Source: Nitrospira sp.
GTDB lineage: Bacteria > Nitrospirota > Nitrospiria > Nitrospirales > Nitrospiraceae
DNA: 57,996 bases
Assembly (NCBI GenBank): GCA_024998685.1
Contig: JACOEH010000030.1
Location: forward strand, 1 to 57,996
Direction: 5' to 3'
Shown here one piece after another: positions 52,180-57,996 of this stretch. Below the pieces are notes generated by a model. The model saw only the letters and a program-made list of their open reading frames with translations, ran no database searches and was not told the origin of the DNA. The position numbers were made by a program, and so were the translations under genes. Position 1 is the first letter of the stretch. Every line of letters begins with the position of its first letter.

Positions 52180-53631
52180 TCACTTTGGCGCAACAAGCAC
52201 TTCGATCCGGCAGTGCTCGCTGACGCTTGTTAAGGTTGTTTCCAGCCGTTTCGGGCTTCCGATTCGGCCTTCCGGATCGTACATGAAGCAAAACAAGGTA
52301 GAGCATCGGCCTTGAGCCTGATAATAAGCGGAGTCCACCGCGACCTGATCGGCGAGTTCCTTCGTAGTCAATCCGGATCTGGTCTTCTTCGCCACCACGG
52401 CGATCCGGTCCCGATTGACAAGCAACGTCATTCTTGATGCGCCTCCTGAATAGGGGGGTGTCCATTCATCGGTCGCTACCTCGTCGAACTCCACCTTCAA
52501 CAACGCGCACAAGAGGTCCTGTAGGTCGTAATCGTCGTCGACCTCAAGTGTCGGACGATAATCTTTCCGAAGACGGAGGTGACGGGCTACGGTGTGAAAG
52601 CGATGACAGACTTTCCGAATGAGATGGAGCGGGTCTTGGTCAAGCGCGGAATCGAGCGCCGATTCGACCAACCGAGTGCGGCTCAAACCCATTGATGGTC
52701 TATCTAACGGCGGCTCTTGCGGAGCCGGCACACTCGAAGGAGCCGCCTCGGACACCAGTGACTGAGTATTCAACGCAGATGCTGAAGCATTGGCGTGATG
52801 TTGAACCGATATCGAAGGAGATGCCGGAACCACCCCCGGTGACGGCTCAGCCTGTTTCGGTTCGTCGAGCGTTGATGGCATCGACTTGATGAATGGAGCC
52901 GACTCCGGTGGAAGAGGTGGATTTGTGCTTGGGGCGAGAAGAGGGGTATGCGGTTCGGATGTCACAGGTGTAGGCGTCGGAAGGGATGTCGAAGCTACGG
53001 TAGGGAGCGGAGACAGTGTCGGTGCCGGGATCGAAATCGGAGTTGGAGTGAGTATAGGAGTCGAGATTTGAGATGCTGGTGTAATGGGTTGTATTGGGGG
53101 CGCCGGCGTGACAAGAGAAATCGACGGTCCCACATTCGTCGCCATGACCACGGCGACCGTCATCGGTGTAGCCGCTTGCGTTGTCGCAGTGGTCGGTATC
53201 GTAGGCGAGACAGGCATCAGACGTGCGGTGCTGTGTATGTCTGCCTCATGCGTGTTTGTCTCATGTAATGACTCGGCTTTTAGTGGCGGCTTGAGTCCTT
53301 GAAGTTCGAGTTTCCGATCCTCCAAGATTTGTATAAGCTCTTTAACGACGGTAAGGGTCTGTGTTACCTCAGCCTGATCTGCTGTGCGAATCTTGAAGTT
53401 CCGATAGGTTTGGAATTCGTGAGAACGCTCACCGAACGTCTGCCGCAGGCATTCACGAAATTGCAGCTCGGCTTTGCTTTGTGCCGCATCACGGTAAGGG
53501 AACCCCTCTTGGCTGATGTCACTAATTGTCGACAAAACTTCTTGGAACTTGTTGATTCGATGCGTAACCTCTTCGATGAGAGCGGCTTTCGATCGGGACC
53601 GTTGATGTTCCGCTGCGCGCGTCCGTGCCAT
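52180..53631 (-). CDS. Protein with coiled coil, Pro/Thr-rich linker and degenerate DpnII/MboI-like nuclease domain
   Basis: A 483-residue protein in three parts. Residues about 1-110 are a charged helical region; about 120-310 are a low-complexity linker rich in Pro, Thr, Ser and Ala (many TPTP/PTPT runs); the last 160 resemble the PD-(D/E)XK domain of the DpnII/MboI restriction family (TLEVDDDYDLQDLLCALLKV; TDEWTPPYSGGASRM; CFMYDPEGRIG). At the active site the usual Asp after SRM is Thr (T402) and the Glu of the ExK motif is Val (V413), with the Lys kept (K415), so catalysis is doubtful. Start at 53631 is preferred over a TTG at 53679. Confidence 0.78.
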   Translation of the reverse strand: MARTRAAEHQRSRSKAALIEEVTHRINKFQEVLSTISDISQEGFPYRDAAQSKAELQFRECLRQTFGERSHEFQTYRNFKIRTADQAEVTQTLTVVKELIQILEDRKLELQGLKPPLKAESLHETNTHEADIHSTARLMPVSPTIPTTATTQAATPMTVAVVMATNVGPSISLVTPAPPIQPITPASQISTPILTPTPISIPAPTLSPLPTVASTSLPTPTPVTSEPHTPLLAPSTNPPLPPESAPFIKSMPSTLDEPKQAEPSPGVVPASPSISVQHHANASASALNTQSLVSEAAPSSVPAPQEPPLDRPSMGLSRTRLVESALDSALDQDPLHLIRKVCHRFHTVARHLRLRKDYRPTLEVDDDYDLQDLLCALLKVEFDEVATDEWTPPYSGGASRMTLLVNRDRIAVVAKKTRSGLTTKELADQVAVDSAYYQAQGRCSTLFCFMYDPEGRIGSPKRLETTLTSVSEHCRIEVLVAPK

Positions 53632-54026
53632 GGCTGTGAAAAAGTCTAGCCGAGGCTCGGATACCTGGCAAGAAAACAACCGCTTTTGACGAATGGGCTA
53701 GTCCGGCAAGGTGCTCACATGCGCAAGCCTTACATTCATTCGACACAGCGTGAAGGATTACCCGCATGGGGAAACAACAATGAGTCTGTGAAGAACGAAC
53801 GGCATGCGCATGAAGACGAATAAGAATTGACTGAGTGCGCTGGATAGCTATCTCCAGGTGCAGAATTCGATCAATATTATAATCATGCAATATTGCGGAC
53901 GCTGACGGAATCTTAGCCGTAGGCGTACAGCTCCAAGAGAATTAGGCAGTGCTATCCAATCTGAAAGGCCCGACCGCCAAGAATGGCGGCCGGGTGTGCA
54001 CTCCCTTTTTTAATTCACCCAATGAT
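53632..54026. other. Intergenic region with one hairpin
   Basis: About 400 bases without a supported gene. A strong hairpin lies at 53969-53994 (stem CCCG, A-C mismatch, CCGCCA; loop AGAA), followed on the plus strand by TTTTTT after a nine-base gap. It may end the copper-protein transcript coming from the right, although its T-tract is on the other strand. The promoter of the three-gene operon to the left should also be here. Confidence 0.45.
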
Positions 54027-54509
54027 TCAAGATGCCACATCGCCCCCTTTCGATGCCATGCGCTCGCAAGATTCTACACAGCGTCGGCACAACTCGGCGC
54101 ACTGCCGTACCATCTGATCATTCCCTGCCGTCTGCTCGCAGCTTTCCGCACAGAGCCGACACATCTCGGAACAGAGGGCGCACACGCGATCATGAAATGA
54201 AGATTCTCGCGCCATATAATCGGCCGCCGTCGTGCACATCTGCGCACAGTCCGTCAGTAAGCGAATATGGTCTGGGGTTGCGTGACGCCCCCCGAGTTTT
54301 AAGCAATGCCCTATCATTTGGATACAGAGCGCATGGCAGTCTTGGCAGAGTTGTAGACAATGCCTCATTTCCTCGCTCATGTGATGCCCTTCCATGGTAG
54401 CCGCTTCGTGCGTCGCGGCATCCGCCCCCCGCAGTATGGCCAATGAAGCACTCGTCGCGAACAAAGAGGCACAGGTTGTCACAAATGTTCTTCTGCTCAT
54501 GTCTGGCAT
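54027..54509 (-). CDS. Csp-like four-helix-bundle copper-storage protein, Tat-exported
   Basis: A 160-residue protein. The start at 54509 follows a G-rich ribosome site. A Tat signal (SRRTFVTTCASLFATSASLA) sends it folded to the periplasm. The mature part is helical with 16 cysteines in repeats such as CLQLCQDCHALC, CALCSEMCRLCAESC and CAELCRRCVESC, plus His and Met residues (MEGHHMSEEMRHC). This is the pattern of Csp1 copper-storage proteins, where Cys residues line the bundle and bind many Cu(I) ions. It is the last gene of a minus-strand metal cluster with a His-rich peptide upstream. Confidence 0.88.
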   Translation of the reverse strand: MPDMSRRTFVTTCASLFATSASLAILRGADAATHEAATMEGHHMSEEMRHCLQLCQDCHALCIQMIGHCLKLGGRHATPDHIRLLTDCAQMCTTAADYMARESSFHDRVCALCSEMCRLCAESCEQTAGNDQMVRQCAELCRRCVESCERMASKGGDVAS

Positions 54510-54620
54510 AAGTCCCCCTTCTGTGGCTCGTGGTCCTCGCCGATCACGGGGCTTGGACAACAGAAACAACATGAAAAAGTCTATATGGACTATCGGAGAA
54601 AACGAGACGAAAGGGGGGTA

Positions 54621-54953
54621 TCAAACCCTAAGGACTGTTGTATGGATCGAGCGATGGATAGAGGTATCGGCGATACGTAGCGGTTCGGTCACTCGAATAA
54701 GCGGTACAACCATATCGGGAAGAATGGGAATGGGCAACGGACATTCAAGATGGAATAGGCTAACGGCAGCATTCGAAGAGAACTGTGAGTGAGGGCCTAT
54801 TTCGAGAAATGCATCGCATGTCCCGCGTACAGGCTCCTCCATTCCGGAGGTGCAGTCCATCTCAGTTGATTGTTGCAACGGCAGAACACAGGCGTAGGCA
54901 TTGAAGGTAAGAACGACAAGCAGGACTGCCAAAAAAACAGAAACCCGTACCAT
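54621..54953 (-). CDS. Small exported protein of the metal cluster
   Basis: A 110-residue protein starting at 54953 (MVRVSVFLAVLLVVLTFNAY, a signal peptide; likely cleavage near AYA-C). The mature part has four Cys including the possible lipid-anchoring first one, Met/His residues and many Pro (CPLPIPILPD). A longer open frame to 55271 is antisense to nothing known and overlaps the His-rich gene in another frame, so I reject that start. No family is recognised. Placement between a His-rich peptide and a Csp suggests metal handling. Confidence 0.55.
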   Translation of the reverse strand: MVRVSVFLAVLLVVLTFNAYACVLPLQQSTEMDCTSGMEEPVRGTCDAFLEIGPHSQFSSNAAVSLFHLECPLPIPILPDMVVPLIRVTEPLRIADTSIHRSIHTTVLRV

Positions 54954-55122
54954 GAGTCGAATGCTACGCCGTGCTGTCAATGATGTCGATTCTGGGTTCG
55001 TGCATGTGATTTCTACCGCTGTGAATGAAGTAAGCAATTGGAATAACTCACTGGTGCCCGTGCGACTAAGCCGGCCAGGTAATGTATTTCCCACCGGTGC
55101 GGATGTACGTACCCAAGGAAGA

Positions 55123-55308
55123 CTACGTTGAGTGTTGGTGCTGGTGTTCACCGTGCTCGTCAGTGTGCTGATGGTCATGGCGCCCGGTGTCGGAGCCATG
55201 GTCGTGAGCATGTGCATGTACGTGCTCATGTTCGTGGCTGTGAGTCTGAGCCGATTCGTGCATGTGTTCATGGCTGTGGAGATGCTTATGAGAATGAGAG
55301 CCTTTCAT
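55123..55308 (-). CDS. Histidine-rich metal-binding peptide
   Basis: A 61-residue peptide with 22 His residues (36 percent), mostly as alternating xH pairs (HSHEHMHES, HEHEHVHAHAHDHG, HQHTDEHGEH). The ribosome site AAAGGAG is good, which argues for a real gene despite low complexity. No signal peptide, so it should stay in the cytoplasm and bind Ni, Zn, Co or Cu. It is the first gene of a minus-strand set leading to the small exported protein and the Csp. Confidence 0.75.
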   Translation of the reverse strand: MKGSHSHKHLHSHEHMHESAQTHSHEHEHVHAHAHDHGSDTGRHDHQHTDEHGEHQHQHST

Positions 55309-55701
55309 GAGTGGTGCTCCTTTCAGAAGAACTTGTTCTCATACATACCACTCTTTCTTGAGCCATGGAATACAGGGCGGTGCACGGATTGCCCGACACA
55401 AGTCGACCCGCCGTTTAGGAAAGCTTTTGTATGACCCCACTCTAGCCCTACTCATCTAACCCTACTCAAGCTCCTTCAAACCAATCCCATCAATGGTTTA
55501 AACCAAATCACAAATTTGGCTGCAGTAGGGTGGAATGAGCTGGTATGAGGTGGGCTTGAGCACAAAATGAGCACAATGATGAGAGCTAACCTCCTCTGCT
55601 GAGTCTGCAGAGGAGGCTCACCTCAAATAGTACTGCTTCGGGCCGACAGGCTTATGTCTCACCACCAACGAGAAGCTCTCAAACCTGGACAGCCACTCCG
55701 C
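55309..55701. other. Intergenic region with a perfect 10-base hairpin
   Basis: About 390 bases with no supported gene. CCTCCTCTGC (55590-55599) and GCAGAGGAGG (55607-55616) form a perfect stem with a seven-base loop, about 90 bases beyond the end of the HAF-repeat gene. There is no T-tract. A short tandem (TGAGCACAAAA, TGAGCACAA) lies at 55557-55576. The promoter of the metal cluster should be near 55330-55420. Confidence 0.4.
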
Positions 55702-56684
55702 TTAGGGAACAGGCACCGGCGTGAGCAAAACCGCATGGGACATACCGTGACCCACCGCCTTGCATATTATTTGGCCGTGGTCGTTGATGGCGGTAGCTTC
55801 GCTGAGGGACCACCCCGCTCCGCTTGCGTCTAGCAGCGTGTTGAGGTCATGTATCGATCCATTCGTATAAACAAACGCATAGTGTCCGTACCCTGGCTTG
55901 TTATACCACCCGACTATTTGCCCTAATTTATTAATACCCTTAGCGGCACTTGGACTGAAATTGATTCCGAGAGGGCCAAGCAGGTCCATCATCTTGCCGT
56001 TGCTGTACAGGAAGGCGTGCACCTCCGAGCTTGTTGGCTTGAACGCAGCTTGTCCAACCACCTGCCCGGAATTATTGATTCCAAAGGCGGCGCTGCTGTT
56101 GCCGCCCAAAGTGCTGAGATCTTTCATCGTGCCGTCCTTGTACAGAAAGGCGCGACGGGGTCCATAGTTGACGGTACCGGCTTCCCCCACCACCTGCCCA
56201 GAATCATTGATGTCGTAAGCAACGCTATTATGGTCCTCTCCAAACATTGAGATTCGTCATGATTCCATGGTTGTACATCACCGCATAGGAAGTAGCACTA
56301 GTTTGGGCCCACCCGACAACCACACCAGAGGTATTGATCGCATTAGCGCCGCCATAGCCTCCACTAATAATCCCTGGGAGAATTGTGACGTGACCGTGGT
56401 CATAGACAAAAGCATGCCCATCACCTGTCTGCCCCACTACTTGCTCCGAATCATTGATGCCATAGGCACTCGCGTAGACCCCCAGTGATGCCCAGGCTCA
56501 TCATCATACGGTTCTTGTACAGAAAGATATGCGAGGTATTCCCCGGGACGGTGGACCATCCGACCACCTCTCCTAAATTATTGATGGCCGTGGCACCACT
56601 TCTGCCTCCACCCAACGAGCCCAAATCCGTGAGGCTGTACCGTTCAGCTTGTACGAGCGACTCTGTCGCGATGAGCATTCCCAT
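55702..56684 (-). pseudogene. HAF-repeat exported protein, broken by two frameshifts
   Basis: Three minus-strand frames join to one protein of about 327 residues made of HAF repeats (pattern AxxINxxGxVVGxxxxxxxxxAFLYxxGxMxDLxxLGG). Examples are ATAINNLGEVVGWS, NAINTSGVVVGWA and FGINNSGQVVGQA. The first part starts at 56684 in a hydrophobic, signal-like stretch. The frame changes at a run of five C (56479-56483 on the plus strand) and again near 56250. HAF repeats are thought to form extracellular beta-propeller-like structures. The homopolymer position of the first shift makes an assembly error plausible. Confidence 0.75.
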
Positions 56685-56966
56685 GGTTAGCAGACTGCAC
56701 AGGACAATACCTGTACCATCGGGAAGAGCCGGCGCAACGTTTCATAAAATCCTCACAATGAAAAGATGCAGCCTCATGCCGGAGGCTGATGACGGGCTCA
56801 TGACGAAGATACGTCATGGCTATTTCCAGACTGAGAAATCGTCGTTATGAAGTATAGATGTTATCCAGGAGTCATCTGGTAATCCGGTTAACAAAATTCA
56901 CAGTGGTGATATTGAAAAATTTATGCATGTAAGTATTCCTCATATATCATATCGGGGTGGTGTTGC

Positions 56967-57131
56967 ATAGCACTCGTACTTGAGGTGATCGGCATCACTC
57001 TGATCCAGGGCGCGTTCACAGAGTTCTGTCCGGTGTATTTCCTGCTGGATAAGACCGGTGCGCTGGAAACGAAGCCGGTTTCTGAAGTGCTTGGGACCAC
57101 TGCGCTTCAGCTCATGCGACAGCCGGTCTAA
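56967..57131 (+). pseudogene. DUF2892 (YgaP-like) membrane-domain remnant
   Basis: The plus-strand frame encodes ALVLEVIGITLIQGAFTEFC, then PVYFLLDKTGALE, ending at TAA 57129-57131. The pattern LLQxxFTxFCPxxxLLxKxG is typical of the second half of the DUF2892 two-TM domain. There is no start codon or first TM, so it is a 3' fragment. The opposite-strand 80-codon frame over the same bases is probably a shadow. Confidence 0.45.
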
Positions 57132-57247
57132 GGGGGCTCTGTGAACTGCAGGTTGTCCATGTGCCCTCTTGTAGTCGTGCAATATCGTGCGCTACGATGT
57201 TATGGTAGAAGGAAGCAGGTTAACGATACGTGGATAAGGAGGATGTC

Positions 57248-57697
57248 ATGAGGCAGAAACACATATTCACAGCCTTGGCGATCTTCGCAGTAACTGGAGC
57301 AGTCAGCGTTCCGAATAGCCTTGCCGGGGCTTGGCGGCTGGACGTCAGCGACCGACATGTAGTCGACCGAGGCGGGTTAGAGTGGAACCCGGTGATCTAC
57401 ACTCAGCTCTCCTCAGGTATCCCCTCCGATGTTCAGTTGAAGGCATATAATTACATATGGCCGTTTCAGAAACAGGACTCCCAATTCGGGATTAGCCCAA
57501 GCAATGGATCCGGTTACGGTATGGAGAACAAGTCTGGTTCATCCAGCAGCGAAAGTCGATATGGCCCCAACCCCTCTGACAACTACTTGCGGAAAGAATC
57601 GTCTGGAGCCCCGACTACGCCCTTCAGTGAAACCATTTATGGACAGCTTCCGTCGACGCCGAGCGCTGATCCATTGGTCAGGGAATTGAGCCGTTGA
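57248..57697 (+). CDS. Small exported hypothetical protein
   Basis: A 149-residue protein. AAGGAGG directly before ATG 57248 fixes the start. A signal peptide (residues about 1-27, FTALAIFAVTGAVSVPNSLA) is followed by a polar mature part rich in Ser, Gly, Pro and Tyr (SPSNGSGYGMENKSGSSSS), probably disordered. No Cys in the mature part, no known domain. It stands alone. Confidence 0.7.
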   Translation: MRQKHIFTALAIFAVTGAVSVPNSLAGAWRLDVSDRHVVDRGGLEWNPVIYTQLSSGIPSDVQLKAYNYIWPFQKQDSQFGISPSNGSGYGMENKSGSSSSESRYGPNPSDNYLRKESSGAPTTPFSETIYGQLPSTPSADPLVRELSR

Positions 57698-57996
57698 CCC
57701 ATCAATACGGGTAGAGGTGTGGCTGCACGAGGGGAAGGGGACTTCGATCCAATGTGACGCCAATGCCATCATTTGTCCGATTCCTCCGCTCAACGAGGTA
57801 GACATGGAGGCATCGCTCTTCAGAAGCTGCACGTGATGGCAAACCTTTATCTTCACGGAGTTTCGTTTCCTTGTGCAGCGCACATGGAGCGTAATGGACT
57901 AGGGTGTGTTGACATTCATTGCATCCACAGCATGGAAGTGGTCCGGAGCCCCCCTTTTGCGCCCGCACTGTGCTGAGGGGCGCGGACGATGGTGGA
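57698..57996. other. Window end, no supported gene
   Basis: About 300 bases. Short frames on both strands lack motifs and ribosome sites. An 88-codon minus-strand frame has a Cys cluster but no recognisable family. Confidence 0.3.

Noticed and set aside
52886-53302. Gly- and Arg-rich plus-strand frames
   Set aside because: They are antisense products of the Pro/Thr-rich linker of the minus-strand gene.
54954-55271. Thr/Ser-rich extension of the 54621-54953 gene
   Set aside because: It is the alternate frame of the His-rich gene on the same strand; a signal peptide begins cleanly at 54953.
1-57996. CRISPR arrays, rRNA, tRNA or riboswitches
   Set aside because: Looked for regularly spaced repeats and conserved RNA motifs by eye; none seen. 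A covariance-model scan would be needed to exclude tRNA or small RNAs fully.

Overview
The window comes from a Gram-negative bacterium with a moderately high GC genome. Supporting features are an RND efflux pump, a TolC-type outer-membrane channel, several predicted lipoproteins, an outer-membrane beta-barrel candidate and Tat/Sec-exported metalloproteins. A two-subunit biotin-dependent pyruvate carboxylase, class II fumarase, soluble transhydrogenase, paired blue-copper proteins and a DUF3365 haem protein fit a member of the Nitrospirota (Nitrospira-like). That placement is inferred from gene style only; no rRNA or other marker is present.

Layout. 1-2.9 kb: the 3' end of an Rhs gene with its C-terminal tip and a probable immunity gene, then a displaced second Rhs core and tip with another small membrane protein, then fragments of a tyrosine recombinase and a REP-associated transposase. 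2.9-9.4 kb: an RND permease/adaptor pair and a NarL-type two-component system. 10-24.5 kb: mostly housekeeping genes (fumC, NlpC/P60 lipoprotein, tex, tenA-like, sthA, lipoprotein Tpx, alpha/beta hydrolase, pycB, pycA, beta-barrel candidate). 24.5-30.5 kb: a periplasmic redox cluster (DUF3365 haem protein, two cupredoxins), a membrane protein, and a B12-binding radical SAM enzyme next to an unknown protein.

31.4-46.3 kb: a type I secretion operon (ABC transporter, HlyD, TolC) whose ABC gene is split by a roughly 9.9 kb integrative element. The element is bounded by 18-bp near-identical att sites, and clean excision would restore a 723-residue ABC protein. It carries a tyrosine integrase, ribbon-helix-helix proteins, an AlpA-like HTH protein, a zinc-finger/TOPRIM primase-helicase with nearby iteron-like repeats, and a compact minus-strand cargo block: broken superinfection-immunity-like gene, PilZ, unknown, exported helix-hairpin-helix protein, exported SNase and a membrane protein. 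This block is the best candidate for an undescribed system and may act on DNA entering the cell. The hlyD gene has its own frameshift.

46.3-51.3 kb: malQ and an NtrC-type two-component pair. 51.3-53.7 kb: a three-gene operon headed by a protein with a degenerate DpnII/MboI-like nuclease domain. 54-55.3 kb: a metal-handling cluster (Csp-like copper-storage protein, small exported protein, His-rich peptide). 55.7-57.7 kb: a frameshifted HAF-repeat gene, a short membrane-domain remnant and a small exported protein.

Several genes are broken by single-base shifts (hlyD, superinfection immunity, HAF-repeat gene). These could be real decay or assembly indels and should be checked against reads before any biological reading.
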